64,000 nucleotides of DNA from JAJEAD01 sp964420925 (GCA_964420925.1 CAYQVB010000104.1:1-64000), one strand, 5' to 3'. Shown: positions 26,024 through 35,359, numbered from the stretch's first letter. Notes: generated by a model from the sequence alone, not told the origin. Made by a program: numbers and translations.

Positions 26024-26920
26024 ATGAGCGCCGATGCAAGCGCCGGCATGGCCCTGGGAAGAGAAGTGAACGAGAGCTTTGGACGCGTGCCGGCCGCGCG
26101 CCGGCCAAGCGTTCCGAGCGTGGAGGAGGTCGCGACTGAAACGGTGGGCGACATCACCGTGGACCACCCGCGCATGTCCGCCCGCTCGGTCGACGTCTAC
26201 TACGCCGACAAGCAGGCGATCGTGGACGTGAGCCTCGATATCGGGCAGAACGAGGTGGTGGCGATGATCGGCCCCTCGGGGTGCGGCAAGTCCACTTTCC
26301 TCCGCTGCCTCAACCGCATGAACGACATCATCGACGTGTGCCGGGTCACCGGCCGGATCGACCTCGACGGCGAGGACATCTACGACCGCAACGTCGACGT
26401 GGTGCAACTGCGAGCCCGGGTCGGCATGGTGTTCCAGAAGCCCAACCCCTTTCCCAAGTCCATTTACGACAACGTCGCCTACGGCCCACGTATTCACGGA
26501 CTCGCGGCGAACCGCTCCGAACTGGACGACATCGTGCAATCGAGCCTCGAGCGTGCCGGCCTGTGGAGCGAGGTCAAGGACCGCCTGAACGAGATGGGCA
26601 CCAGCCTTTCCGGCGGCCAGCAGCAGCGGCTGTGCATCGCGCGGGCGATCGCGGTGAGCCCGGAAGTCATCCTGATGGACGAGCCCTGCTCGGCGCTCGA
26701 CCCGATCGCGACCGCGCGCATCGAGGAGCTCATCGACGAGCTGCGCCGCAACTACACCATCGCCATCGTGACCCACTCGATGCAGCAGGCGGCGCGCGTC
26801 TCGCAGCGTACCGCCTACTTCCACCTCGGCAAGCTCATCGAGGTCGGCGAGACCAACCAGATCTTCACCAACCCGAAGCATAACCTCACGGAAGACTACA
26901 TCACCGGCCGTTTCGGTTGA
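26024..26920 (+). CDS. pstB: phosphate ABC transporter ATPase PstB
   Basis: A 298-residue ATPase. Walker A GPSGCGKS, signature SLSGGQQQRLCIARAI, Walker B VILMDEPCSALDP, and the PstB-specific FLRCLNRMND and KPNPFPKSIYDNVAYGPRIH blocks. The first 45 residues (MSADASAGMALGREVNESFG...) are an extension not found in E. coli PstB. The ATG at 26024 follows a GGAGG site by 8 bp; the much longer open frame upstream belongs to no protein. Confidence 0.94.
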   Translation: MSADASAGMALGREVNESFGRVPAARRPSVPSVEEVATETVGDITVDHPRMSARSVDVYYADKQAIVDVSLDIGQNEVVAMIGPSGCGKSTFLRCLNRMNDIIDVCRVTGRIDLDGEDIYDRNVDVVQLRARVGMVFQKPNPFPKSIYDNVAYGPRIHGLAANRSELDDIVQSSLERAGLWSEVKDRLNEMGTSLSGGQQQRLCIARAIAVSPEVILMDEPCSALDPIATARIEELIDELRRNYTIAIVTHSMQQAARVSQRTAYFHLGKLIEVGETNQIFTNPKHNLTEDYITGRFG

Positions 26921-27073
26921 TCCCTTGGCAGTGAAGTGCTGTGCAGAATGACGAAGAACTGTTCGTGACTGGTGGACTCCTGCTCTATCCAAGGGAATGA
27001 CGAAAAATGCGTAGAACGCCATCCCATGCCATTCCCGCGCGATGCTTGTCCCCATGAAAACGGGAGCGGGAAG

Positions 27074-27106
27074 CCACGAGTTGGGTTCCGGCTATGCCGG
27101 GTTGGG
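27074..27106. repeat. 33-bp inverted repeat flanking phoU, left copy
   Basis: CCACGAGTTGGGTTCCGG... to position 27106 is the reverse complement, with three mismatches, of 27872-27904 on the other side of phoU. It contains the small palindrome CCGGC-TAT-GCCGG. Confidence 0.8.
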
Positions 27107-27139
27107 ACTCGAGCGGCCGACGAAACGGAAACACGCGCC

Positions 27140-27868
27140 ATGAACCAGCGTCAGAGCGACGAGCACACTTTCAAGCGCTTCGACCAGGAGCTCTCGGACC
27201 TCAACGACATCGTGTTCCGCATGGGCGGCCTGGTGGAGGAACAGATCCAGAACGCGATGGAGGTCCTGCGCTACGAGGACGTGGAGGCGGCGCGAAACGT
27301 GATCGCCCGCGATCACGTGGTCAATTTCCTCGAAGTCCAGGCCGACGAGCAGGCGATCAACCTGCTCGCGCTCCGGCAGCCGATGGGAAGAGACCTCCGC
27401 ATGATCATGTCGCTCGGGCGCGTGGTGGGCGATCTCGAGCGCATCGGCGACGAGGCGGAATCGATCGCGCGCATGACCATTCACCTGTACGGCGAATCGG
27501 GGACCGCGCCGAGCCACAAGCTGCTGCGCGACACCCATTCGATGTCGCGGCTCGCGGTCGGGATGCTGCGCGACGCGCTCGACTCCCTCGCCCGGCTGGA
27601 CGTGGACAAGGCGATCGAGACCGCGAAACGCGACGCGGAGCTCGACAACGAATTCCAGGCCGGTCTGCGCCGACTCGCCACCTACATCATGGAGGACGCG
27701 CGCAACGTCGGCCATACCATCAACGCGACCTTCATCCTCAAATCCCTGGAACGGATCGGCGATCGCTCCAAGGATATCGCGGAGTGCGTCATCTACCTGG
27801 TCAAGGGCAAGGACGTGCGGCACGTGAGCCCGGAATCCCTGGACAAGGACCTCCTGGACAAGACCTGA
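27140..27868 (+). CDS. phoU: phosphate transport system regulator PhoU
   Basis: A 242-residue all-helical protein of two PhoU repeats. Each repeat has the metal-binding pattern: LGRVVGDLERIGDEAESIAR near residues 92-111 and LKSLERIGDRSKDIAECVIY near 198-217. PhoU links Pst transport to PhoR and keeps the regulon off at high phosphate. Start at ATG 27140 (MNQRQSDEHTFKRFDQEL); an upstream in-frame extension covers repeat DNA. It is flanked by a 33-bp inverted repeat, so it may have moved or been remodelled as a unit. Confidence 0.94.
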   Translation: MNQRQSDEHTFKRFDQELSDLNDIVFRMGGLVEEQIQNAMEVLRYEDVEAARNVIARDHVVNFLEVQADEQAINLLALRQPMGRDLRMIMSLGRVVGDLERIGDEAESIARMTIHLYGESGTAPSHKLLRDTHSMSRLAVGMLRDALDSLARLDVDKAIETAKRDAELDNEFQAGLRRLATYIMEDARNVGHTINATFILKSLERIGDRSKDIAECVIYLVKGKDVRHVSPESLDKDLLDKT

Positions 27869-27871
27869 ACC

Positions 27872-27904
27872 CCCAACCCGGCGTAGCCGGAACCAAGCTC
27901 GTGG
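27872..27904. repeat. 33-bp inverted repeat flanking phoU, right copy
   Basis: Reverse-complement partner of 27074-27106, beginning 4 bp after the phoU stop. The internal CCGGC-GTA-GCCGG hairpin could also act as a transcription terminator for the pst-phoU operon. Confidence 0.8.
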
Positions 27905-28375
27905 ATTCCCGCTTTCATGGAAAACCCCCTGTTGTTTTGCGTGGATTCCCGCTTCCGCGGGAATGACGAGAAGTAGTTTCCGTCATTCCCGCGCAAGCCT
28001 GCCAAGGCCAGGGGACCTGTCTCCGCTGTCGCGCAAGGAACATCGGGGCGGCACGCGCATTCGAGTCGTCTGTTCCCGTCATTCCCTTGATAAGCGGGAA
28101 TCCACTTCAGTACATGGCGTGCGCTCCGAAGCCAAAGCTTCACTCAGCGTGAGACGGCTCTGTCCGGCCTTCCGGACCTTCTGGCCCTGTCCGGCCAACA
28201 GTGTCACACTCTTTGGGCGGGAACCGGAACGGCCGACAGGGACACGGGGCGGTCGGGCGCAGGATCGACGTTCGACACGCCGCATCGACGCAACCCCGGC
28301 ACGCCACTTGCGGCGTGGCCGAGGCACTTACATGTCGGCACGAACAGGCGGGCAGCCAGTCCGAAGGAGAGGATC
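27905..28375. repeat. phoU-oppA intergenic region with dRS3-like palindromes
   Basis: No gene. Palindromes ATTCCC-N8-GGGAAT at 27945-27964 and ATTCCC-N9-GGGAAT at 28081-28101, with a half unit at 27905. The stretch 28011-28040 is a near copy of 25727-25760 in the pstA-pstB gap. From 28150 to 28340 I see no recognisable feature; the oppA promoter must lie here. A GGAGAGG ribosome site precedes oppA at about 28366. Confidence 0.75.
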
Positions 28376-30019
28376 ATGCGCACCGGATTTTCGCACTCCA
28401 GGTTCACTTCCACGTTGAGGGTGTTCGTCGCGGCGTCCGTCATCGCCGCAGCCGCACCGTCCCAGGCCGCAGGCACGCACCCTGTCACCGGGGAGGCGCT
28501 GGCCGACAATCAGACCTTCACCTATCGCCTGCTCGACCAGTTCCCGACCGTCGATCCGCAGTTGAACGAGGACACATCGGGCTATCACATCATTCGCGAC
28601 CTCTTCGAAGGTCTCCTGAGCCAGGATGGGGACGGCAACCTGGTTCCGGGCGTGGCCACCCACTACGCGGCGTCCGACGGCAACACGACCTACACCTTCA
28701 CCCTGCGGGAGGACGCCAGGTGGTCGAACGGCGATCCGGTGACCGCCCACGACTTCGTGTACGGCTGGCGGCGCGCGGTCGATCCCGCCACCGCTTCGCC
28801 CTACGGCTGGTACCTCGAGCTCACCGAGATCGTGAACGCCAAGGCCATCCTTGCCGGAGAAAAGGCTCCCGAGGAGCTGGGCGTAAGCGCGCCCGGCGAT
28901 CACACGCTGGAGGTGAGGCTGAACACGCCTTTGCCCTATTTCCCGGCGATGACGACCTATGCCACTCTCTTTCCCGCGCACCAAGCGACCATCGAAGCGC
29001 ACGGAAGCGACTGGACCGATCCCGCGAACATGGTGTCGAACGGCGCCTACACGCTCGAGGAAGTGGTGCTGAACGAGTACCACACGCGCGTGAAGAACCC
29101 CATGTACTGGAATGCCGGCGGCGTGATCATCGAGGAGGTGACGGGACTCGTCATCAACGACGACAACCAGGCCCTCACCCGCTACCGCGCCGGAGAGCTC
29201 GATCACCTGGAACCCGTGCCCGCCGGACAGTACCCCGCGCTCGAGAAAGAGCTCCCCGACCAGGCCACGAGCGTGCCGCGCCTGTGCTCGTACTACTACG
29301 CCATCAATCACACCGACTCAGGGATTCCTGCGCTCCACGACGTGCGCGTTCGCCGAGCGCTGAGCATGGCCATCGACCGCGACGTGATCGTGAACCAGGT
29401 GCTGAAAGGTGGGCAGTGGCCAGCATACAACTTCACCCACCGCAAAACCGCCGGCTTCGAAATGCCCGACATCGCCTACGGAAAGCTGAGCCAGGCCGAG
29501 CGTGACGCCGAGGCCATGAAGTTGATGGCCGACGCGGGCGTCGAGGACCTGACGCTCAAGCTCATCTACAACACCTCCGAGAGCCACAAGCAGATCGCCA
29601 CCGTCGTCAGCCAGATGTGGAAGCAGAAGCTCGGCGTCGCGACCGAGCTTGCGAACTTCGAGTGGAAGACCTACATCGGCATTCGCAGCAACCAGGAATT
29701 CGACCTCGCCCGATCCGGATGGTGCGGCGACTACAACGAGGCATCGACATTCCTCGATCTGCTCACCACGACCCACGGCGCCAACGACGGCAAGTACTCC
29801 AATGATCGGGTCGACGAGCTCATGCGCGCTTCGAAGACGGCGGAGAATCCCAACGAGATTTACACCGAGGTGGAGCAGATCCTCGCCGAGGACATGGCGA
29901 TCATCCCCATGTACCACTACGCCAACACCTTCCTGCTCTCCGCCGACCTCAAGGGTTGGCCCTACAACAACGTCGAGAACAACTGGTACTCGAAGAATCT
30001 CTACCGCGTCGCGAAGTGA
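28376..30019 (+). CDS. oppA: oligopeptide ABC transporter substrate-binding protein OppA-like
   Basis: A 547-residue SBP_bac_5 protein of the OppA/MppA branch. Signal peptide through about residue 32 (FVAASVIAAAAPSQAAG). Family blocks: TVDPQLNEDTSGYHIIRDLF, DDARWSNGDPVTAHDFVYGW type sequence at about 115-138, VRRALSMAIDRDVIVNQVL near 325, and the C-terminal NVENNWYSKNLYRV. This is the E. coli OppA pattern more than the DppA one. First gene of a complete oppABCDF-like set, although 247 bp with a repeat element separates it from oppB. Confidence 0.92.
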   Translation: MRTGFSHSRFTSTLRVFVAASVIAAAAPSQAAGTHPVTGEALADNQTFTYRLLDQFPTVDPQLNEDTSGYHIIRDLFEGLLSQDGDGNLVPGVATHYAASDGNTTYTFTLREDARWSNGDPVTAHDFVYGWRRAVDPATASPYGWYLELTEIVNAKAILAGEKAPEELGVSAPGDHTLEVRLNTPLPYFPAMTTYATLFPAHQATIEAHGSDWTDPANMVSNGAYTLEEVVLNEYHTRVKNPMYWNAGGVIIEEVTGLVINDDNQALTRYRAGELDHLEPVPAGQYPALEKELPDQATSVPRLCSYYYAINHTDSGIPALHDVRVRRALSMAIDRDVIVNQVLKGGQWPAYNFTHRKTAGFEMPDIAYGKLSQAERDAEAMKLMADAGVEDLTLKLIYNTSESHKQIATVVSQMWKQKLGVATELANFEWKTYIGIRSNQEFDLARSGWCGDYNEASTFLDLLTTTHGANDGKYSNDRVDELMRASKTAENPNEIYTEVEQILAEDMAIIPMYHYANTFLLSADLKGWPYNNVENNWYSKNLYRVAK

Positions 30020-30266
30020 TCCGGTCGGGGTCGCACTGCGTTCGGATGGGACTTCTATAGCTTCTTGTTTTCCGTGGATTCCCGCTTGCGCGGGAATCCA
30101 CCCGAGCCGAAGTGGCAGGGGAACTTCCATCCAAGCGGGAATCCATCGGCTTGACCAATCACGGATGCGTGGAAGCGGGAGTTCATTCAAGGTGTTTCTT
30201 CCCGGAATGAAGGCTGGTCTTCCACCCTCGAGCGCGTTCTACGAGCACCGCCTTGCGGGGTAGCTG
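30020..30266. repeat. oppA-oppB gap with a dRS3-like palindrome
   Basis: ATTCCC-GCTTGCGC-GGGAAT occurs at 30078-30097 in the GTGGATTCCCGC context seen at the other copies, followed by a partial unit near 30131-30190. No gene visible. Confidence 0.8.
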
Positions 30267-31190
30267 GTGCTCGCCTATCTCGTCAAGCGGCTCGGCATCG
30301 CGATACCGACGCTGCTCGTCCTCATCGTCGTCTCCTATGTGCTGATGTACGCCGCGCCGGGCGGTCCCTTCGACACCGAGCGTGCGCTGCCCCCCGAGGT
30401 CATGGCGAACCTCGAGCGCAAGTACGGCCTCGACCAGCCGCTGGTCGTGCAGATATTGCGCTACCTGGTCTCGATCGTCACGCACTTCGACTTCGGCCCC
30501 TCCTTCCGCTACACGGATCAGAGCGTCAACGACATCATCCGGCAGGGCTTTCCGGTGACCCTGACCTACGGGGCCTGGTCCTTCCTGGTCGCGGTCTTGG
30601 TCGGCGTTTCGCTCGGCATCGCGGCCGCCGTCTACCACAACTCGTGGCTCGACTACCTGGCGGTGGGCGTCTCCATCGGCGCGCAGGTGCTGCCGAACTT
30701 CGTGATGGCGCCGATTCTCACCCTCGTCTTCACGCTGTGGCTCGGCTGGCTGCCGGGAGGCGGCTGGCAGGGGGGCCAGTGGCCCTACCTCGTTATGCCG
30801 GTCATCGCGCTGTCGACCTCGTTCATGGCCTCGATCGCGCGCATCACGCGATCCTCGATGCTGGAAGTGCTGAACGCGGACTTCATCCGCACCGCCCGCG
30901 CCAAGGGACTCTCGCGCCGGCGCATCGTGTTCGGCCATGCCCTCAAGCCCACGATGCTGCCGGTGCTTTCCTATCTCGGCCCCGCCTTCGTCGGGATGAT
31001 CACCGGCTCGGTGGTAATCGACGTGTTCTTCGCCACCGGCGGCATCGGCCAGTTCTTCGTCAACTCGGCGCTCAACCGCGACTACCCGGTGATCATGGGG
31101 GTCACCATCCTCGCGGGCGCCCTGACCGTGCTCTTCAACCTGGTGGTCGATCTCCTCTACGCGTGGATCGACCCCCGCATCCGGTACTGA
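30267..31190 (+). CDS. oppB: oligopeptide ABC transporter permease OppB-like
   Basis: A 307-residue permease. Start GTG 30267 (MLAYLVKRLGIAIPTLLVLI). Hallmark MYAAPGGPFDTERALPPEV near residues 28-46, as in E. coli OppB, and EAA loop RTARAKGLSRRRIVFGHALK near 207-226. Ends DLLYAWIDPRIRY. Three bases separate it from oppC. Confidence 0.93.
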   Translation: MLAYLVKRLGIAIPTLLVLIVVSYVLMYAAPGGPFDTERALPPEVMANLERKYGLDQPLVVQILRYLVSIVTHFDFGPSFRYTDQSVNDIIRQGFPVTLTYGAWSFLVAVLVGVSLGIAAAVYHNSWLDYLAVGVSIGAQVLPNFVMAPILTLVFTLWLGWLPGGGWQGGQWPYLVMPVIALSTSFMASIARITRSSMLEVLNADFIRTARAKGLSRRRIVFGHALKPTMLPVLSYLGPAFVGMITGSVVIDVFFATGGIGQFFVNSALNRDYPVIMGVTILAGALTVLFNLVVDLLYAWIDPRIRY

Positions 31191-31193
31191 GGC

Positions 31194-32126
31194 GTGCCGC
31201 TCCTCTTCGGACGCCGCGCCCTCCTCGCCCTGTTCGGCGCCGCGCCCGATGCCGCCCCCGGCGGGCGCTCGCTCTGGCAGGGCGCACGCGCGCGCTTCTT
31301 CCGCAACCACGCCGCCGTCGCGAGCCTCGCGGTGCTCGTGCTCGTCACGGTGTTCGCCCTCTTCGGCGGGCTCGCCACCTCCTGGTCGAACGAAGAGATC
31401 GACTGGTCGATGCTCGGCAGCGTCGCCGAGCAAGGGGCGCCCTCGCTCGCGAACGGCCACTGGTTCGGCGTGGACGAGCTCGGCCGCGACCTCTATGCCC
31501 GCACCGTGCAGGGCACCCGGGTATCGCTGATGGTGGGCATCGTGGGCGCCCTGATCTCGGTGGTCGTCGGCACCCTCTACGGCGCCACTGCGGGCTACTT
31601 CGGGGGCCGCCTCGACGGCGTAATGATGCGCATCGTGGACGTGCTCATGGCCATCCCCTACATGTTCGTGCTGATCCTGTTCATGGTCGTGTTCGGGCGT
31701 TCGATGCTCATGCTCTTCGTGGGGATCGGCCTCATCAGTTGGCTCGACATGGCCCGCATCGCCCGCGGGCAGACCCTCAGCATCAGGAACCGGGAGTTCG
31801 TCGAGGCCGCAGTGGCGATCGGCGTGCGGCCGCGCCGAATCATCTTTCGCCACATCATCCCCAACCTGCTCGGCGTGGTCATCGTCTACGCCACGCTGCT
31901 CGTGCCCTCGATGATCATCTACGAGAGCTTCATCAGCTTCCTCGGCCTCGGCGTGCAGGAGCCCAACACGAGCTGGGGCGCCCTCATCAACGACGGGGCG
32001 AGCCAGATGCAGTACGGCACCCTCTGGCAGCTCCTCTTCCCGCTCTCCTTCTTCGTCGTCACCCTGTTCTCCCTGTTCTTTCTCGGTGACGGGCTGCGCG
32101 ACGCGCTGGACCCCAAGGAGCGCTGA
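31194..32126 (+). CDS. oppC: oligopeptide ABC transporter permease OppC-like
   Basis: A 310-residue permease starting at GTG 31194. Contains RNHAAVASLAVLVLVTVFAL as first helix, the GVDELGRDLYARTVQGTRVS signature near 95-115, and EAA loop NREFVEAAVAIGVRPRRIIF near 200-220. Ends GDGLRDALDPKER. Six bases precede the next start. Confidence 0.93.
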   Translation: MPLLFGRRALLALFGAAPDAAPGGRSLWQGARARFFRNHAAVASLAVLVLVTVFALFGGLATSWSNEEIDWSMLGSVAEQGAPSLANGHWFGVDELGRDLYARTVQGTRVSLMVGIVGALISVVVGTLYGATAGYFGGRLDGVMMRIVDVLMAIPYMFVLILFMVVFGRSMLMLFVGIGLISWLDMARIARGQTLSIRNREFVEAAVAIGVRPRRIIFRHIIPNLLGVVIVYATLLVPSMIIYESFISFLGLGVQEPNTSWGALINDGASQMQYGTLWQLLFPLSFFVVTLFSLFFLGDGLRDALDPKER

Positions 32127-32132
32127 GCCGTC

Positions 32133-33092
32133 GTGGCGCTCCTGCGGGTACGGGGATTGAGCGTTCGCTTCGAGACCACCGAGGGCACGGTGAACGCCGT
32201 CAACGGCGTCGACCTGAGCATAGAGCCCGGCCAGTCGCTCGCCGTCGTGGGCGAGAGCGGCTCGGGCAAGAGCCAGCTCATGTTCGCGATCATGGGACTG
32301 CTGGCCCGCAACGGAAGCGCCACCGGCTCGGTGCACTTCGAGGGCACGGAGCTGCTCGGGCTCGACGAGGCGGCGCTCAACCGAATCCGGTCCCGCGAGA
32401 TCGCGATGGTCTTCCAGGACCCGATGAGCGCGCTCAATCCCTACCTGCGGATTTCGGACCAGATGTGCGAGGTGCTCACCGTCCACCGGGGCATGAAGCG
32501 TCGTGCGGCGCGGGAAGAGGCGATTCGCCTGCTCGAAGCGATGGACCTTCCGGATGCGCGATCCCGCATCGACATGTATCCGCACGAGTTCTCGGGAGGC
32601 ATGCGCCAGCGGGTGCTGGTCGCGATGGCCCTGCTGGGCCGGCCCCGCCTGCTGATCGCCGACGAGCCGACCACCGCGCTCGACGTCACCGTGCAGTCGC
32701 AGATCATGCGCCTGCTCGCCGGGGTACGCACGGACTTCGGCACCGCGATCATCCTCGTCACCCACGACGTGGGCGTCGTCGCGGGAAACTGCGACGAGAT
32801 GATCGTGCTCTACGGCGGTCGAGTCATGGAGAGCGGCCCGGTCGACGCGTTGTTCGCGAAGCCCCGGCATCCCTATACGCAAGGTCTGCTGGAGGCGGTG
32901 CCGCGCCTCGACCGGGACGATGAAAAACTTCCCTCCATCCCGGGCGATCCCCCCGACATGAACCGCCTGCCCTCCGGTTGCCCCTTCGCCCCACGCTGCC
33001 CGCGCGTGGAGGAACGCTGTCGCCGCGAAACACCGACACTCGAGCCCGACCCCTCGGGCCGCAGGGTCGCCTGCCATCGCCCGCTGGGATGA
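32133..33092 (+). CDS. oppD: oligopeptide ABC transporter ATPase OppD-like
   Basis: A 319-residue ATPase from GTG 32133. Walker A GESGSGKS, signature SGGMRQRVLVAMAL, Walker B LLIADEPTTALD, and C-terminal CPFAPRCPRVEERC oligopeptide-ATPase motif. Six bases before oppF. Confidence 0.94.
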   Translation: MALLRVRGLSVRFETTEGTVNAVNGVDLSIEPGQSLAVVGESGSGKSQLMFAIMGLLARNGSATGSVHFEGTELLGLDEAALNRIRSREIAMVFQDPMSALNPYLRISDQMCEVLTVHRGMKRRAAREEAIRLLEAMDLPDARSRIDMYPHEFSGGMRQRVLVAMALLGRPRLLIADEPTTALDVTVQSQIMRLLAGVRTDFGTAIILVTHDVGVVAGNCDEMIVLYGGRVMESGPVDALFAKPRHPYTQGLLEAVPRLDRDDEKLPSIPGDPPDMNRLPSGCPFAPRCPRVEERCRRETPTLEPDPSGRRVACHRPLG

Positions 33093-33098
33093 GCCGGA

Positions 33099-34094
33099 GT
33101 GAGCGGACCGCTGCTTTCCGTCCGCGACCTCACGGTCTCCTTTTCCGTTCGCCCCAAGGGAGCCCGGCCCTGGTCGCGAGCGCGAGCGCTGCGGGCCGTC
33201 GATGGCGTCAGCTTCGACCTCGCGCCGGGCGAGACGCTGGGCATCGTGGGTGAGAGCGGCTCGGGAAAGTCCACCCTCGCCCGCGCCCTCATCGGCACGC
33301 TGCCCGCCTCCGGCGGACAGGCGATGTGGCAAGGCGAGGATCTGCTGGCGATGGGGCCTGCGGCCCGCCATCGGCATCGCCGCGATATCCAGATGATCTT
33401 CCAGGATCCGCTGGCGGCGCTCGACCCGCGCATGACCGCGGGCGAGATTATTGCCGAGTCGCTCGGCACCCACGAGCCCCGTCTCTCGCGCTCCGAGGTG
33501 GCGAGCCGGGTGAGGACCATGCTGGAGTGGGTGGGACTGCGTCCCGAGCACGCGCAGCGCTATCCCCACGAGTTCTCGGGCGGCCAGTGCCAGCGCATCA
33601 GCATCGCGCGGGCGCTCGTCGTGCAGCCGCGCCTCGTGGTCTGCGATGAGCCGGTCTCGGCGCTCGACGTCAGCGTGCAGGCCCAGATCATCAACCTGCT
33701 CGCGGATCTCAAGCGCGATTTCGGGCTGTCGCTGATCTTCATCGCGCACGACCTGAGCGTGGTGAAGCACATCTCGGACCGGATCATGGTGTTCTACCTC
33801 GGCCGCGTGATGGAGTACGCCGCCGCGCGTGACCTCGTCCGCTCCCCCCGCCACCCCTACACCCGCGCCCTGATCTCCGCGGCGCCAATCCCGGATCCTC
33901 CGGTGGAACGCCGTCGCCAGGCCGTGGATCTGCAAGGTGAACTGCCTTCACCGCTGGACCCGCCCTCCGGTTGCGTGTTCCGCACCCGCTGCCCGATAGC
34001 GCGCCCAGCTTGCGCGGGCGAGCGCCCGGCGCTTCGCCAGTATGCCGATGACCACCTGGCCGCGTGCCCATTCGGGGAGCGCGCTCAGGGGTGA
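33099..34094 (+). CDS. oppF: oligopeptide ABC transporter ATPase OppF-like
   Basis: A 331-residue ATPase from GTG 33099. Walker A GESGSGKS, signature SGGQCQRISIARAL, Walker B VVCDEPVSALD, C-terminal CVFRTRCPIARPAC motif. Last gene of the opp set; oppB, C, D and F all start with GTG, which could keep their expression low relative to the ATG-started, well-preceded oppA. A dRS3-like repeat follows 3 bp after the stop. Confidence 0.94.
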   Translation: MSGPLLSVRDLTVSFSVRPKGARPWSRARALRAVDGVSFDLAPGETLGIVGESGSGKSTLARALIGTLPASGGQAMWQGEDLLAMGPAARHRHRRDIQMIFQDPLAALDPRMTAGEIIAESLGTHEPRLSRSEVASRVRTMLEWVGLRPEHAQRYPHEFSGGQCQRISIARALVVQPRLVVCDEPVSALDVSVQAQIINLLADLKRDFGLSLIFIAHDLSVVKHISDRIMVFYLGRVMEYAAARDLVRSPRHPYTRALISAAPIPDPPVERRRQAVDLQGELPSPLDPPSGCVFRTRCPIARPACAGERPALRQYADDHLAACPFGERAQG

Positions 34095-34097
34095 GTC

Positions 34098-34118
34098 ATT
34101 CCCTCGATCAGCGGGAAT
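34098..34118. repeat. dRS3-like palindrome after oppF
   Basis: ATTCCC-N9-GGGAAT in the context gtcattccctcga...gcgggaatccacga, starting just after the oppF stop codon. The remaining bases to 34276 hold no visible gene. Confidence 0.8.
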
Positions 34119-34276
34119 CCACGAGTCACGAACAACTTCCGGTCCTGTCGCACAAGACTTCTCAGATGAGATCCGAGCGCGGGAGCCCGACCTGCAATCG
34201 TCGAAACAAGCGCCCCCCTGTCCCGGTACCCACGAGTACACTACGAAGAACTCGTCTTCTGCACGCGGTTCCGCCG

Positions 34277-35317
34277 GTGTCGAACATCCTCGACCGCCTC
34301 CTCTCCTCCCGAGCCTGGCTGCTCGCGGACGGCGCGACCGGCACCAACCTCATCGACATGGGGCTGCGCTCGGGCGACGCCCCGGAGCCGTGGAACGTCG
34401 AGCACCCGGAGCGGATCGAGCAACTGCACCGGAGTTTCGTGGCGGCCGGTGCTGACATCATTCTCACCAACAGCTTCGGCGGGAACCGGCACCGCCTCGC
34501 GCTGCACGGCAGCCAAGGCCGGGTCGCCGAGCTCAACCTGCGCGCCGCCCAGATCGCCCGGCGGATCGCGGACGAGAGTGATCGTCCCATCGTCGTCGCG
34601 GGCTCCATGGGACCCACCGGCGAGCTCTTCGCGCCCCTCGGAAAGCTGACGGTGGACGAGGGCATCGAGGTCTTCGCCGCCCAGGCCCGGGCGCTCGCGG
34701 AAGGGGGCGTCGACCTGCTCTGGGTCGAGACCCTGTCGTCGCGCGAGGAGGTGGAGGCGGCGCTCAGCGGGGCGCACGTCACCGGCCTGCCGGTAGTGTG
34801 CACGCTGAGCTTCGACACCAACGGCAGCACCATGATGGGCCTTTCCCCTTCCGAGTTCGCCGCACTGTGCCGCACCATGACCCCCGCGCCCCATGCCTTC
34901 GGCGCCAACTGCGGTCTCGGACCGGCGGAGACCGTGGTGGGGGTCCTGAACCTCGCCGGCGCCACCCGTGACACCGATGTCATCGTCGCAAAGGGCAACT
35001 GCGGGATCCCCGAGTACGTCGACGGCGTGATCGAGTACGGGGGCACACCGGAGCTGATGGCGAAGTACGCCCGGCTCGCCTACGACGCGGGCGCGCGCAT
35101 CATCGGCGGGTGCTGCGGCACCACCTTCGAGCACCTGCGCGCCATGCACGAGTCGCTATCCGCGCACGCCGGCGGCGCCCGCCCCACCGGAGACGAAGTC
35201 GCCGCGACGCTCGGAGAGATCACCCCCGGGGGCCGCGCCCAGCTCGAAGGCAAGCTGCACGCGGACACTGTCGCGGTCGGCCGGCGACGCGGCTCGCGCC
35301 GGCGCCGCCGGAAGTGA
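34277..35317 (+). CDS. homocysteine S-methyltransferase family protein (betaine-homocysteine methyltransferase type)
   Basis: A 346-residue S-methyl_trans (pterin-independent, zinc) enzyme. I start it at GTG 34277 because the family N-terminus reads as MSNILDRLLSSRAWLLADGA; the frame continues upstream into non-protein sequence. Zinc ligands: the Cys in FGANCGLG near residue 211 and the Cys pair in IIGGCCGT near 278. It should transfer a methyl group, likely from betaine or a related donor, to homocysteine to make methionine. The C-terminus is a basic tail (GRRRGSRRRRRK). I saw no SAM or cobalamin riboswitch upstream. Confidence 0.85.
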   Translation: MSNILDRLLSSRAWLLADGATGTNLIDMGLRSGDAPEPWNVEHPERIEQLHRSFVAAGADIILTNSFGGNRHRLALHGSQGRVAELNLRAAQIARRIADESDRPIVVAGSMGPTGELFAPLGKLTVDEGIEVFAAQARALAEGGVDLLWVETLSSREEVEAALSGAHVTGLPVVCTLSFDTNGSTMMGLSPSEFAALCRTMTPAPHAFGANCGLGPAETVVGVLNLAGATRDTDVIVAKGNCGIPEYVDGVIEYGGTPELMAKYARLAYDAGARIIGGCCGTTFEHLRAMHESLSAHAGGARPTGDEVAATLGEITPGGRAQLEGKLHADTVAVGRRRGSRRRRRK

Positions 35318-35359
35318 GCGTACCCGCCGAGCTCACTACCCCCAATTGGAATCAAGGGC

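Noticed and set aside
25811..28101. CRISPR array
   Set aside because: The repeated units are palindromes at irregular distances with no uniform spacers and no cas genes.
30183..33935. A 1250-codon open frame on the minus strand opposite oppBCDF
   Set aside because: It is rich in His, Arg, Glu and Asp repeats, typical of the antisense frame of high-GC coding DNA, and four clear opp genes lie opposite.
34120..34276. SAM or cobalamin riboswitch before the homocysteine methyltransferase gene
   Set aside because: No conserved core elements could be found; the stretch contains only the tail of a repeat and ordinary sequence.
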